A stretch of 64,000 nt of DNA from Methylobacterium radiodurans (GTDB lineage: Bacteria; Pseudomonadota; Alphaproteobacteria; Rhizobiales; Beijerinckiaceae): positions 303,501 to 367,500 of the forward strand of contig NZ_CP029551.1 in assembly GCF_003173735.1 (NCBI RefSeq), written 5' to 3'. Positions 1 through 8,897 of this stretch are shown piece by piece. How positions within the stretch are numbered: position 1 is the stretch's first letter; each line of letters starts with the position of its first letter. The notes under the pieces were generated by a model that made no database searches, was not told the DNA's origin, and was given only the letters and a program-made list of their open reading frames with translations. Both the position numbers and the translations under genes were made by a program.

Positions 1-18
1 GGGCGGGAAATGACGCAC

Positions 19-1221
19 TCAGCCCTTCGCCCGCAGCGCCTCGACGCCCGGCAGCTCCTTGCCCTCCAGCCATTCGAGGAAGGCGCCGCCCGCCGTCGAG
101 ACGTAGGAGAAGGCCTCGCCCGCGCCCGCGTGGTTGAGGGCCGCGACCGTGTCGCCGCCGCCGGCCACCGAGACGAGCTGCCCCGCCTCCGTGCGCTCGG
201 CCGCGTGGCGCGCCGCCGCGACGGTCGCGGCGTCGAAGGGCGCCAGCTCGAAGGCACCGAGAGGGCCGTTCCAGACGAGGGTCGCCGCCTGGTCGATCGC
301 CGCATCGATCTCGGCGACCGAGGCCGGCCCGGCATCGAGGATCATCGCGTCCTCCGGCACCGCATCGACGGAGACCGTTTCGCTGGCGGCGTTGGCCTTG
401 AACTCGCGCGCGATGACGGCATCGACCGGCAGGATCACCCGGCACTTCGCGGCCTCGGCCGCCCCGAGGATCCGGGTCGCGGTTTCGGCCAGGTCCTTCT
501 CGCAGAGCGACTTGCCGACGGCCTTGCCCTGCGCGTGCAGGAAGGTGTTGGCCATGCCGCCGCCGATCACCAGCATGTCGACCTTGGCGACGAGGTTCTG
601 CAGCAGGTCGATCTTCGAGGAGACCTTGGCGCCGCCCACGATCGCGATGACCGGGCGCTTGGGCGCCTCCAGCCCCTTGGTGAGCGCGTCGAGCTCGGCC
701 TGCATCAGGCGGCCGGCGAAGGCCGGAAGCTTGTGCGCCAGACCTTCCGTCGAGGCGTGGGCCCGGTGAGCCGCCGAGAAGGCCTCGTTGACGTAGACGT
801 CGCCGTTCTCGGCGAGCGCCGCCACGAAGGCCGGGTCGTTCTTCTCCTCGCCCGCGTGGTAGCGGGTGTTCTCGAGAAGCAGCACGTCGCCGTCCTTGAG
901 CGCCGCAACGGCCGCCTTGGGCGCATCGCCCACGCAGTCGTCCGCGAAGGCGACCGGGCGGCCGAGCGCCGCGGTGAGCGCCGGCACCACCGGCTCCAGC
1001 GAATCCTTCGGCTCGCGCTTGCCCTTCGGGCGGCCGAAATGCGCCAGCAGGATCACGCGCCCGCCCTGATCGGCGATCTCCCGGATGGTCGGCACCACCC
1101 GCTCGATACGGGTCGCGTCGGTGACGCGCCCGTTCTCCATCGGCACGTTCACGTCGACGCGCAGGAGGACGCGCTTGCCCGCGAGGGATCCGGCGTCGTC
1201 GAGGGTGCGGAAGGCGGTCAT
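19..1221 (-). CDS. pgk: Phosphoglycerate kinase
   Basis: Cytoplasmic glycolytic/gluconeogenic enzyme that transfers phosphate between 1,3-bisphosphoglycerate and ADP. The 400-residue product is of normal family length. It has the N-terminal substrate signature [10 protein letters not shown], the HFGRPKG segment, the hinge region around [11 protein letters not shown], and the C-terminal nucleotide loop near [11 protein letters not shown]. The start at the ATG of MTAFRT gives the canonical N-terminus; open reading upstream of it on this strand does not resemble the family. It is the last gene of a gap - hypothetical - pgk run on the minus strand, an arrangement common in Hyphomicrobiales. Identification is firm. 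Confidence 0.97.
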   Translation of the reverse strand: MTAFRTLDDAGSLAGKRVLLRVDVNVPMENGRVTDATRIERVVPTIREIADQGGRVILLAHFGRPKGKREPKDSLEPVVPALTAALGRPVAFADDCVGDAPKAAVAALKDGDVLLLENTRYHAGEEKNDPAFVAALAENGDVYVNEAFSAAHRAHASTEGLAHKLPAFAGRLMQAELDALTKGLEAPKRPVIAIVGGAKVSSKIDLLQNLVAKVDMLVIGGGMANTFLHAQGKAVGKSLCEKDLAETATRILGAAEAAKCRVILPVDAVIAREFKANAASETVSVDAVPEDAMILDAGPASVAEIDAAIDQAATLVWNGPLGAFELAPFDAATVAAARHAAERTEAGQLVSVAGGGDTVAALNHAGAGEAFSYVSTAGGAFLEWLEGKELPGVEALRAKG

Positions 1222-1244
1222 GCGGGCTCGCGTCTGGAAGGAAA

Positions 1245-1736
1245 TTACTGCGCGGTGGTCGGAGCGGCGCGCGGCGGCAGCAGGGAATCGAGGTTGAGGC
1301 GCTGCACCGCGACCATCAGCACGACGGTCAGCACCGCGGTGATAATGGCGGTGAGCACGAGCGCGCCGGTGCCGGGCAGGCGTCGGGTGCGATCGGTGAG
1401 CCCCCGCACCTCGTTGCGGAGCGCCGCGAGGTCGGACTGGCGCGCGGCCTCGTTCATCCGGGTCGCGGCGTTCTCCATCTTGTCCTCGACGCGCGAGAGC
1501 AGCGCCTCGGAGCGGGCATACTTGTCCTCGATGCGCGAGCACTTGTCCTCGATCCGTGCAAGCTGGTCGTAGACCTGACCCGTCACTTGGCCCGTGGGTG
1601 TCGCGGAGGAAGACGGGGTGGGCGACACGGTCGCCGGGACGGGCGCCGGCTTCGGCGGCGCGCCTTGCGGGGCAGCAGGGCTCGTCGGCGGGATGAAGCC
1701 CGATTCGGGCGACTTGGTCGGCGCGGCGTCGGTCAT
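1245..1736 (-). CDS. Coiled-coil membrane protein between gap and pgk
   Basis: Function not recognised. The 163-residue product begins with a proline- and alanine-rich stretch, followed by a charged heptad-like region (repeated ARIEDK/SRIEDK/SRVEDK units) that should form a coiled coil. Next comes one strong membrane segment ([19 protein letters not shown]), and it ends with a short alanine/threonine tail. This resembles small membrane-anchored coiled-coil proteins found beside pgk in related bacteria. The start was set at the ATG of [10 protein letters not shown]; an ATG three codons upstream (MPPM) is equally possible. It sits between gap and pgk on the same strand, so it is probably co-transcribed with them. 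Confidence 0.7.
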   Translation of the reverse strand: MTDAAPTKSPESGFIPPTSPAAPQGAPPKPAPVPATVSPTPSSSATPTGQVTGQVYDQLARIEDKCSRIEDKYARSEALLSRVEDKMENAATRMNEAARQSDLAALRNEVRGLTDRTRRLPGTGALVLTAIITAVLTVVLMVAVQRLNLDSLLPPRAAPTTAQ

Positions 1737-1853
1737 CGGGGGCATCCTGCGTGATCGGAAGGCGAGAACGAGGGCCGTCGGCCGCCCGCGCTGATCCCGC
1801 GGAGGGCCGGGAAGAGCGTCCGCCCGCGCCATGGGGCGCGGGCGGCGGGGACG

Positions 1854-2861
1854 TCAGATCAGCTTGGCGAGCGCGACGGCCGTGTCGGCCATGCGGTTCG
1901 AGAAGCCCCACTCGTTGTCGTACCACGACAGGATGCGCACGAAGGTGCCGTCCATGACCTTGGTCTGGTCGAGGTGGAAGGTCGAAGAGTGTGGGTCGTG
2001 GTTGAAGTCGATCGAGACGTTCGGCCGGTCGGTGACGCCGAGCACGCCCTTGAGCGGGCCGGCGGCGGCGGCCTTGATCGCCTCGTTGATCTCCTCGACG
2101 GTCGTCGCGCGCTTGGCCGTGAAGACGAGGTCGACGGCCGAGACGTTCGGGGTCGGCACGCGGATCGCGGTGCCGTCGAGCTTGCCCTTCAGCTCCGGCA
2201 GGACGAGGCCCACCGCCTTGGCGGCGCCCGTCGAGGTCGGGATCATGGACAGAGCGGCGGCGCGTGCCCGGTACAGATCCTTGTGCATCTGGTCGAGCGA
2301 GGGCTGGTCGTTCGTGTAGGAGTGGATCGTCGTCATGAAGCCGCGCTCGATGCCGACCGTCTCGTTGAGCACCTTGGCGACCGGCGCGAGGCAGTTCGTG
2401 GTGCAGGAGGCGTTCGAGATCACGAGGTGATCCGAGGTCAGCTTGTCGTGGTTCACGCCGTAGACGACCGTGAGGTCGGCGCCGTCGGCCGGAGCGGAGA
2501 CGATGACGCGCTTGGCGCCCGCGTCGAGATGGGCCTTGGCCTTGTCCTTCGAGGTGAAGATGCCGGTGCATTCCAGCGCGATGTCGACGCCGAGATCCCG
2601 GTGCGGCAGCTCGGCCGGGTTGCGCACGGCCGTGACCTTGATGCGCTTGCCGTCGACGACGAGGAAGTCGCCGTCCACCGCGACCTCGCCCGGATAGCGG
2701 CCGTGCACCGAGTCGTAGCGCAGCAGGTGCGCGTTGGTCTCGACGGGGCCGAGATCGTTGATCGCCACGACCTCGATGTCCTGGCGGCCGGCCTCGTGGA
2801 TCGCGCGCAGCACGTTGCGGCCGATGCGGCCGAACCCGTTGATGGCAACCTTCACCGTCAC
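1854..2861 (-). CDS. gap: Type I glyceraldehyde-3-phosphate dehydrogenase
   Basis: Oxidises glyceraldehyde-3-phosphate to 1,3-bisphosphoglycerate with NAD(P). The 335-residue protein starts with the Rossmann motif INGFGRIGR and carries the active-site segment [12 protein letters not shown], with the catalytic Cys near residue 153 and its His partner in [10 protein letters not shown] near 180. It ends with the family signature [12 protein letters not shown]. The start is a GTG preceded by a strong AGGAAGGAG ribosome site. It is the first gene of the gap-pgk run. The transketolase gene that often precedes gap in this order is absent here; 503 bases of non-coding DNA precede the gene instead. 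Confidence 0.97.
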   Translation of the reverse strand: MTVKVAINGFGRIGRNVLRAIHEAGRQDIEVVAINDLGPVETNAHLLRYDSVHGRYPGEVAVDGDFLVVDGKRIKVTAVRNPAELPHRDLGVDIALECTGIFTSKDKAKAHLDAGAKRVIVSAPADGADLTVVYGVNHDKLTSDHLVISNASCTTNCLAPVAKVLNETVGIERGFMTTIHSYTNDQPSLDQMHKDLYRARAAALSMIPTSTGAAKAVGLVLPELKGKLDGTAIRVPTPNVSAVDLVFTAKRATTVEEINEAIKAAAAGPLKGVLGVTDRPNVSIDFNHDPHSSTFHLDQTKVMDGTFVRILSWYDNEWGFSNRMADTAVALAKLI

Positions 2862-3364
2862 GGCGTGACTCCTTCCTGATGGGGGGCGCCGCGCCTCGGG
2901 CGTCCGACTACTGCGTTGAGCTGGCGGTGGCCCTGCCGGCCGTCCATGCGCCGGACCGCTTTGGAAGCGTCACGGCTGAACCGGGGATGAACCGTGGCCG
3001 TGGCCTGGACGTGCGGCGCTCTGGAGGTGTCCGACCGCACCGGGCAGCCCGGGATCAACCGATCCGCGAACGATGCGCGCGTGGGCCAAAGGACTGTCAC
3101 AGGTCGAGATTCCGGCACGTTGCGGCCCGCGGCCGCGAGCCCGGCGGGGCACGCGGCGGCTGTCTAACATGGGTCCCCCACCTGTCAAACGCACCTGCGT
3201 GACAATCCCGGGTTACCCCCGCTCCCGGCAGGTTCCCCCTGGGATAGCGGCGCAACCCGCGGGTACCGGACTGGAAATCCGCCCCGGGTTTGGGGAAAAC
3301 CCAAGCCCAGCCCGCATCCTCGGCCACCGGCCGGCGCGGCCGGCATCGGAAGCTCGCCCTATCC
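2862..3364. other. Divergent intergenic region between gap and the DUF4164-zapA pair
   Basis: I find no gene here. On the minus strand a TTGACA hexamer (positions 3188 down to 3183) is followed 15 bases later by TTAGAC, which could serve as a weak sigma-70 promoter for gap. Nothing comparable is obvious for the plus strand, although the last 75 bases before position 3365 are open in frame. No RNA gene could be recognised. Confidence 0.4.
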
Positions 3365-3703
3365 ATGAAGTCTGCGCCCTCCCCGCCGGCCGATCCGGCC
3401 GCCCCCACCGCCGCCGAGGCGCTCGCCCGGCTCGGCGCCGCCCTCGGCCGGCTGGAGGCCGTGGTGGCCCGCCGCGTCGAGGCGGATGCCGCGCCCGACG
3501 ACCGCGACACCGAACTCGCCCTGATGGAGCAGGACCGGGCCCGGCTCGCCGCCGCCCTGGACGCCGCGACCGCACGTCTCGCCGCGTTCGGATCCGCGGC
3601 CGAGGCGCTCGGGCAGCGCGTCGACCGGGCGATCGACGCGGTCGAGGGCGTGCTGGGGCAGGAACAGGGGCGGGGCCGGGAGCCCGAGGAGGCGCGGCGC
3701 TGA
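3365..3703 (+). CDS. DUF4164-like small coiled-coil protein
   Basis: Small (112 residues) predicted cytoplasmic protein of unknown function. It has an alanine/proline-rich N-terminus, then a helical, heptad-rich body (RLGAALGRLEAVVARRVEA ... MEQDRARLAAALDAATARL). This matches the DUF4164 family, which is almost always encoded directly upstream of zapA in Hyphomicrobiales. The stop codon overlaps the start of zapA (TGATG), implying translational coupling and a possible role in the same cell-division process. The chosen ATG opens MKSAPSPPAD; an upstream ATG in frame at 3290 would add an unconvincing 25-residue extension. Confidence 0.75.
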   Translation: MKSAPSPPADPAAPTAAEALARLGAALGRLEAVVARRVEADAAPDDRDTELALMEQDRARLAAALDAATARLAAFGSAAEALGQRVDRAIDAVEGVLGQEQGRGREPEEARR

Positions 3704-4044
3704 TGCCCCAGGTTCAGGTCACCATCGATGGAAAGAGCTACCGCATGGCCTGCGGGCCCGGCGAGGAGCCGCACCTCACGGCGCTCGCCGAGGAACTGGG
3801 CCGGCGCGTGGCCGAGATGCGCAAGGCCTTCGGCGAGATCGGCGACATGCGCCTGCAGGTGATGACCGCGATCACCATCGCGGACGAGCTGGCCGAGGCC
3901 CGGCGCCGGCTCGCAGCGGCGGAGGCCGAGACGGCGGCGCTACGCGCCGAGACCGGGCAGCTCGCCGCCGGCCTGACGGAGGCGGCCGAGCGGATCGAGC
4001 GCATGGCCCAATCACTCGCGGGCTCGGAGCCGCGGGAGGGTTGA
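3703..4044 (+). CDS. zapA: Cell division protein ZapA
   Basis: ZapA binds FtsZ and helps bundle its filaments at the division site. The 113-residue product opens with the family beta-hairpin (VQVTIDGKSYRMACGPGEE), then the helix LTALAEELGRRVAEMRK and the GDMRLQVMTAITIADEL segment, followed by a C-terminal coiled coil. The length fits alphaproteobacterial ZapA. The start codon overlaps the stop of the preceding DUF4164 gene. No 6S RNA could be recognised downstream, although that RNA commonly follows zapA in other alphaproteobacteria. Confidence 0.92.
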   Translation: MPQVQVTIDGKSYRMACGPGEEPHLTALAEELGRRVAEMRKAFGEIGDMRLQVMTAITIADELAEARRRLAAAEAETAALRAETGQLAAGLTEAAERIERMAQSLAGSEPREG

Positions 4045-4236
4045 GGGCGAGGGCCATCGCGGCACCAACGCGCGACATCCGCTCACTTCCCCCGCTGGGG
4101 GGCGGGAGATGCATCGCGCCTGCTCGCAACGCATGGGCGAACCGGCAGGCCTCTCGGGCACTTTCGGTCGCACCCTGAAGCGCTGAGCCCTCTCGTGCGT
4201 TGGCGGGGCAGATCCTCCGCGCGAGACCGAACGACC

Positions 4237-5499
4237 ATGGCACTCACGACGAACCGTGCCGGCCCGTTGCCGGCTGCCTCCACGGGCCTCCCCGCCGTCC
4301 TCCTCACCTGCACGCTGCTGACCGGCCCTGTAGCCGCCCAGGAGGCAGCCCGGGACACGGCCCAACCGGCCAAGCCCGCCGGGGCGGCGCAGGCCGCGCC
4401 CGTGCAGCTCACCCCGGTCGCCCGTTTCGAGCATCAGGTCACCGGCGTCACTGTGGCGAAGGACGGGCGCATCTTCGTGAACTTCCCGCGCTGGAGCGAG
4501 GACGCGCCGGTCTCGGTGGCCGAATTGAAGGACGGCAAGCCCGTGCCCTTCCCGGACGCGGAGTGGAATTCCTGGCGCAACGCCAAGAAGGACGGGATCG
4601 ACCCGAAAAACCACTTCGTCTGCGTACAGAGCGTGGTGGCGGACGGCCAGGACCGGCTCTGGGTTGTCGATGCGGCGGCCCCTGCGATGGGCGCCGTGGT
4701 CAAGGACGGGCCGAAGCTCGTCGGCATCGACCTGAAGACCAACCAGGTTGTGAAGACGATCCCATTCGACCCCACGACCGTGATGCAGGCCTCCTACCTC
4801 AACGACGTGCGCATCGCGCCGGACGGCAAGACCGCCTATCTCACCGATTCCGGTGCCGAGGGCGCGCTGATCGTGGTCGACCTCGACAGCGGCTCGGCCA
4901 AGCGCGTGCTCTCGGGCCACGCCGCGACCATGCCGGACAAGAGCGTGACGGTGAGCTACGACGGCCAGCCGCTGCGCCGTCCGGACGGGCGCGGCGTGGA
5001 GTTCGCCGCCGACGGCATCGCGCTCTCGAACGACGGGAAGACGCTCTACTGGCAGGCGATCAAGGGAAAGACGCTCTACAGCCTGCCGACCGACGCGCTG
5101 ACCGGCTGGGCCACCGCCTCGGTGGTGCCCGAGCTGCTCACCGACCGGACGATCGGGGCCAAGGTCGCCACGGTCGGCGAGAACGGCCCGGCGGACGGCC
5201 TGCTGATCGCCCGCAAGGACGGGCGGATGTACGTGACCTCGCCCCAGGACAACGCCGTGAAGGTGCGCGACCTCTCCGGCACGAATGCGGGCCTGACCGT
5301 GCTGGTGCAGGACGAGCGCCTGCGCTGGCCCGACACGTTCAGCGAGGGCCCTGACGGCACAATCTACGTGACCACCTCGCACATCCAGGACTCGGCCGAC
5401 TACAAGCCGGGCGCCCCGATCAGCCTTCCGACCGAGCTCTGGGCCCTGAAGCCCGCGGGCGTCGACGCGACTGGCTCGACCGTGAACCCGCCGCGCTGA
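4237..5499 (+). CDS. Secreted MRJP/Yellow-family beta-propeller protein
   Basis: A 420-residue protein related to the major royal jelly/Yellow family (often named L-dopachrome tautomerase-related in bacteria). This is a six-bladed propeller fold shared with gluconolactonase-like proteins. Visible blade-like repeats include GVTVAKDGRIFVNFPRW, LNDVRIAPDGKTAYLTD, FAADGIALSNDGKTLYW and FSEGPDGTIYVTTSH. A hydrophobic leader (LPAVLLTCTLLTGPVAAQE) predicts export to the periplasm. The substrate is unknown. The ATG of MALTTNR was chosen because the leader follows it at normal distance. It stands alone, 147 bases upstream of the oxalate decarboxylase gene on the same strand. Confidence 0.8.
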   Translation: MALTTNRAGPLPAASTGLPAVLLTCTLLTGPVAAQEAARDTAQPAKPAGAAQAAPVQLTPVARFEHQVTGVTVAKDGRIFVNFPRWSEDAPVSVAELKDGKPVPFPDAEWNSWRNAKKDGIDPKNHFVCVQSVVADGQDRLWVVDAAAPAMGAVVKDGPKLVGIDLKTNQVVKTIPFDPTTVMQASYLNDVRIAPDGKTAYLTDSGAEGALIVVDLDSGSAKRVLSGHAATMPDKSVTVSYDGQPLRRPDGRGVEFAADGIALSNDGKTLYWQAIKGKTLYSLPTDALTGWATASVVPELLTDRTIGAKVATVGENGPADGLLIARKDGRMYVTSPQDNAVKVRDLSGTNAGLTVLVQDERLRWPDTFSEGPDGTIYVTTSHIQDSADYKPGAPISLPTELWALKPAGVDATGSTVNPPR

Positions 5500-5646
5500 G
5501 GACAGGCACGCCCGGGCGAGGCCGACGGGACGAGGTGGGCTAAGCGCTCACCGTTTCCTGATCGGGCGCCCGGGATCCCGGGCACCGCGCGCAAGCTTGG
5601 GGGGAGCGGGACGATACCTCTCCCCACAGCAAGCACCCGGGACAGC

Positions 5647-6897
5647 ATGACCGAGATCTCGCGTCGGAGCCTCATCGCCGCGGCAGGAGCGCTCGCGGGT
5701 AGCGCCGCCCAGGCCCAGCCGGGCTCCTCCCAGACAGGACCCGCCGGGACGGGAGTCGGACAGCCCCTCACCCCCGTCCGCGGACGGGACGGAGCCGACA
5801 TACTGGGACCGCAGAACCCGGCCCGGCAGGCGCAGGATCCCTTCACCACGCGGCCGCCGCGGACCGACCACGGCACCATGCCGAACCTGAAATGGTCGTT
5901 CAGCGACAGCCACATGCGCCTCGAGGAGGGCGGCTGGGCGCGCCAGACCACCACCCGCGAATTGCCAGTCTCCAAGGCCATGGCCGGGGTCAACATGCGG
6001 CTCCGGGCCAACGTCGCCCGGGAGATGCACTGGCACAAGGAAGCCGAGTGGGCCTACATGCTGAAGGGCCGCGCCCGGATCTCGGCGGTCGACCAGGCGG
6101 GACGCACCTTCGTGGACGATGTCGGCGAGGGCGACCTCTGGTACTTCCCCTCCGGCATCCCGCACGCGATCCAGGGCCTTGAGGGCGATGTCGACGGCTG
6201 CGAGTTCCTGCTCGTCTTCGACGACGGCAGCTTCTCCGAGGACTCGACCTTCCTGATCACCGACTGGCTGGCGCACACGCCGCGGGACGTGCTCGCCAAG
6301 AACTTCGGCGTCTCCGAGGACGCGCTGCGGAATCTGCCCGAGAAGGAGCGCTACATCTTTCCCGCCCCGAAGCCCGGTCCCCTCGCCGGTGACCGGACCG
6401 GCGGGGCCGGCCCCGTGCCGCAGAGCTTCAGCCACCGCATGCTGGCGCAGGAGCCGGTCCGGACGAAGGGAGGCAGCGTGCGGATCACCGATTCCGCGAT
6501 CTTCCCGGCCTCGAAGACCATCGCGGCCGCGCTGGTCGAGTTGGAGCCGGGGGCCCTGCGCGAGCTGCACTGGCACCCGAACGGCGACGAGTGGCAGTAC
6601 TACATCGCGGGCGAGGGTCGGATGACGGTGTTCGGCTCGGAATCAAAGGCCCGCACCTTCGACTATCGGGCGGGCGATGTGGGCTACGTGCCCTTCGCGA
6701 TGGGTCACTACATCGAGAACACGGGCCGCGATAAGCTCGTCTTCCTGGAGATGTTCCGCAGCCCGACCTACGCCGACGTCTCGCTGAACCAGTGGATGCG
6801 GCTGACGCCGCCGGCGCTGGTGGCCGCCCATCTCGACGTGGACCCGGCCCTGATCACCGGCCTGAGCCCGGAGAAGAAGCCGGTCCTGCCGGGCTGA
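5647..6897 (+). CDS. oxdC: Bicupin oxalate decarboxylase (OxdC family), Tat-exported
   Basis: Predicted Mn-dependent conversion of oxalate to formate and CO2. The 416-residue protein has two cupin domains, each with a complete metal set: roughly His128, His130, Glu134, His173 in the first and His308, His310, Glu315, His354 in the second. The first-domain lid reads SEDST (about 197-201) where Bacillus subtilis OxdC has SENST. The lid Glu required for decarboxylation is kept, which favours decarboxylase over oxidase. An N-terminal [10 protein letters not shown] motif followed by a hydrophobic stretch and AQAQ predicts Tat export, so folded, metal-loaded enzyme would act in the periplasm. Formate produced could feed formate oxidation; no formate gene is adjacent. 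Confidence 0.9.
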   Translation: MTEISRRSLIAAAGALAGSAAQAQPGSSQTGPAGTGVGQPLTPVRGRDGADILGPQNPARQAQDPFTTRPPRTDHGTMPNLKWSFSDSHMRLEEGGWARQTTTRELPVSKAMAGVNMRLRANVAREMHWHKEAEWAYMLKGRARISAVDQAGRTFVDDVGEGDLWYFPSGIPHAIQGLEGDVDGCEFLLVFDDGSFSEDSTFLITDWLAHTPRDVLAKNFGVSEDALRNLPEKERYIFPAPKPGPLAGDRTGGAGPVPQSFSHRMLAQEPVRTKGGSVRITDSAIFPASKTIAAALVELEPGALRELHWHPNGDEWQYYIAGEGRMTVFGSESKARTFDYRAGDVGYVPFAMGHYIENTGRDKLVFLEMFRSPTYADVSLNQWMRLTPPALVAAHLDVDPALITGLSPEKKPVLPG

Positions 6898-6935
6898 ACC
6901 GGGAGCCAATCCCTGCCCGGGCCGGGCACTGCGAT

Positions 6936-6975
6936 GCGTCGCCCCCTCTCCCCGCACGGGCAGAGGGGGCGACGC
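6936..6975. terminator. Bidirectional hairpin between oxdC and terC
   Basis: A perfect 14-base inverted repeat (GCGTCGCCCCCTCT and its complement, arms 6936-6949 and 6962-6975) with a loop that itself contains CCCG/GGG pairing. It lies in the 83-base gap between two converging genes, so it can end transcripts from both sides. The core CCCTCTCCCCG resembles the other short palindromes in this window. There is no clear T-run. Confidence 0.65.
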
Positions 6976-6980
6976 GCGCC

Positions 6981-7733
6981 TCAGCCGCCGAGCACGTCCG
7001 CCTCGGCCCGCCCGACGGCCGTGGCCTGCTCGCGGGCGACCGCCCGGTCGCTGCGGCGACGCAGCAGCATGCCGATGGCGATCACGATCGCGGCGCCGAG
7101 GGCGGCGACGCCGTAGTGGAAGAGGCCCTGGATTCCGGCCGGCAGGGCCTCGGCCACGTGCTGGACCACAAGGCGGTCGGTCGCGATCATCTCGCCCGCC
7201 ACCCAGCCGAGCAGCGCGCCGCCGAACCAGATCAGCACCGGGAACCGGTCGATCGCCCGGGTGATCAGGCTGGCGCCGACGATGAGGAGCGGCACCGAGA
7301 GCGCCAGGCCGATGATGAAGAGCTCGTCGTGGCCCTTGGCCGCGCCCGCGACCGCGACGACGTTGTCGAAGCTCATCACCGCGTCGGCCACCACGATGGT
7401 CCAGACCACCTTCGGCAGGCTCGCACTCGTCTGGACGTGCTCCTCGCCCTCGTCCTCGCCGCGCACGAGCTTGACCGCGATGTGCAGCAGGATGAGGCCG
7501 CCCAGCACCTTCAGGAGCGGCACCGCGAGCAGCTGCGAGATGATCACCGCGAACAGGATGCGAAGGCCCGCCGCCGCGAAGGCGCCCAGGAACACGCCGA
7601 TGCGCCGCTGCCGCTCCGGCAGGCCGCGGCAGGCCATGGCGATGACCACCGCGTTGTCGCCCGACAGGATGATGTCGATCCAGATGATCTGCAGGAGCGA
7701 CAGCAGGAACGTTGAGGTCAGGTATTGTTCCAC
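6981..7733 (-). CDS. TerC/YjbE-family integral membrane protein
   Basis: A 250-residue membrane protein of the TerC superfamily, whose members export Mn2+ or support metal loading of secreted proteins. About seven hydrophobic segments are visible. Two inverted repeats each carry the family acidic motif: IWIDIILSGDNAVVIAMA near the N-terminus and VVADAVMSFDNVVAVAGA in the middle, with conserved Asp/Asn in the membrane. The best start is a GTG (VEQYLTST) with GGAAG six bases upstream. An in-frame ATG 33 codons earlier gives a longer, unconvincing N-terminus. Substrate specificity cannot be read from sequence. Confidence 0.85.
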   Translation of the reverse strand: MEQYLTSTFLLSLLQIIWIDIILSGDNAVVIAMACRGLPERQRRIGVFLGAFAAAGLRILFAVIISQLLAVPLLKVLGGLILLHIAVKLVRGEDEGEEHVQTSASLPKVVWTIVVADAVMSFDNVVAVAGAAKGHDELFIIGLALSVPLLIVGASLITRAIDRFPVLIWFGGALLGWVAGEMIATDRLVVQHVAEALPAGIQGLFHYGVAALGAAIVIAIGMLLRRRSDRAVAREQATAVGRAEADVLGG

Positions 7734-7847
7734 GGATGACTTCCTTCTCTGCGTGCTCGCGGCCGCGAGCGCCGCTGCGGGCGCATCGCGGACGCGGGCG
7801 GACGCGTCCCCCCAGGACGCCTCGCCGGTCAAAGCCTGCCGGATGCA

Positions 7848-7869
7848 CCGCCCGCCGGGTGGCGGGCGG
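7848..7869 (-). terminator. Hairpin downstream of the distal tctC gene
   Basis: A perfect 9-base stem (CCGCCCGCC / GGCGGGCGG) with a four-base loop lies 16 bases past the stop codon of the last gene of the tripartite transporter operon. It probably protects or ends that transcript. No U-tract follows, so factor-independent termination is uncertain. Confidence 0.5.
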
Positions 7870-7884
7870 TCCCGAGGTCTGGCC

Positions 7885-8856
7885 TTACTGGTTGCTCTCG
7901 ACGGCCGAGCGCAGGACCGGCGTCCAGCGGGCGACCTCGCTCTCCACGAGCTTCTGGAGGGCGGCCGGGCCGCGCTCGTCGGCCTTCGGGATGTTGCTGC
8001 CGAGCTCGGTCAGGCGCTTCGTCGCGATCGGGTCGTTCAGGGCCGCCTCCACGGCAGCCACGAGCTTCGCCTTCACGTCGGCGGGCAGGCCCTTCGGTGC
8101 GAAGACCGCGTTCCAGGCGCTCACCTCGTAGCCTGGCAGCCCCGCCTCCTTCGTGGTCGGCACGTCGGGCAGGCTCGGGGCGCGCTCAGGGGTCGCGATG
8201 GCGTAGGCCTTGATCGTGCCGCCCGCGATCTGCGGCCCGACATTGACGATCTGGTCGGCCATGAAATCGACCTGGCCGGCCATCAGGTCGTTCATCGCCG
8301 GGCCGGTGCCGCGGTACGTCACCAGCGTCGGCTTGACCCCGACCTGGGAGTCGAACAGCACGCCGGTCGAGTGCGAGACCGACCCGACGCCCGCATGCGC
8401 CTGGTTGATCTTCGGGCCACCCGCCTTCACGGCCTCGATGAAGCCCTTGAAGTCCTTGGCCGGAAAGTCCTTCTTGGCGACGATCAGGATCGGCACGCCA
8501 CCCAGGAAGCCGATCGGGTCGAAGCTCGTGGCCGGGTCGTACTTGAGCCCCTTGAACAGGGCGGGGGCGGCGCCGTGCGTGCCCATATGGCCCACCATGA
8601 TGGTGTAGCCGTCCGGCGCGGCCTGCGCGCCGCGGGTGATGCCCGTGGTGCCGCCCGCGCCGGTGACGTTCTCGACGACCACCTGCTGGCCGAGGGCGCG
8701 CGACATCGGCTCGGCGACGATGCGCGCCACCACGTCGGTCGGTCCGCCCGCCGCGAAGGGCACGATCATGGTGATCGGCCGCTGCGGATAGGTGTCGGCG
8801 GCGGCACCGAAGCTCGTGAGCGCCGCCAGGACGCCGATCGCGATTGCCCGTTTCAT
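7885..8856 (-). CDS. tctC: Tripartite tricarboxylate transporter substrate-binding protein (distal copy)
   Basis: Periplasmic binding protein (323 residues) of the TctC/Bug family that delivers a carboxylate to the TctAB membrane complex. It has a hydrophobic leader ending near FGAAADTYP, then the family hallmarks YPQRPITMIVPFAAGGPTDVVAR and LGQQVVVENVTGAGGTTG, a YRGTGPAMNDLMAGQVD loop, and VPTTKEAGLPGYEVSAWNAVFAPKGL near the C-terminus. The ATG follows a GAGGGGA ribosome site. It is the last gene of a TctC-TctB-TctA-TctC run and one of two binding proteins in it, about half identical by eye to the first. Confidence 0.9.
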   Translation of the reverse strand: MKRAIAIGVLAALTSFGAAADTYPQRPITMIVPFAAGGPTDVVARIVAEPMSRALGQQVVVENVTGAGGTTGITRGAQAAPDGYTIMVGHMGTHGAAPALFKGLKYDPATSFDPIGFLGGVPILIVAKKDFPAKDFKGFIEAVKAGGPKINQAHAGVGSVSHSTGVLFDSQVGVKPTLVTYRGTGPAMNDLMAGQVDFMADQIVNVGPQIAGGTIKAYAIATPERAPSLPDVPTTKEAGLPGYEVSAWNAVFAPKGLPADVKAKLVAAVEAALNDPIATKRLTELGSNIPKADERGPAALQKLVESEVARWTPVLRSAVESNQ

Positions 8857-8897
8857 GCTTCTCGTTTCCCCTCGTATAGGCCCGATGGCGGGTGGCC

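Noticed and set aside
4045..4236. Possible 6S RNA gene after zapA
   Set aside because: This is the usual location in alphaproteobacteria, but I could not find the central bubble flanked by long stems. A covariance search with the 6S models would settle it.
7734..7884. Possible manganese riboswitch (yybP-ykoY type) upstream of the TerC gene
   Set aside because: There is a small GCGTCC hairpin but none of the conserved GGGGAGUAG and CUACCG strands.
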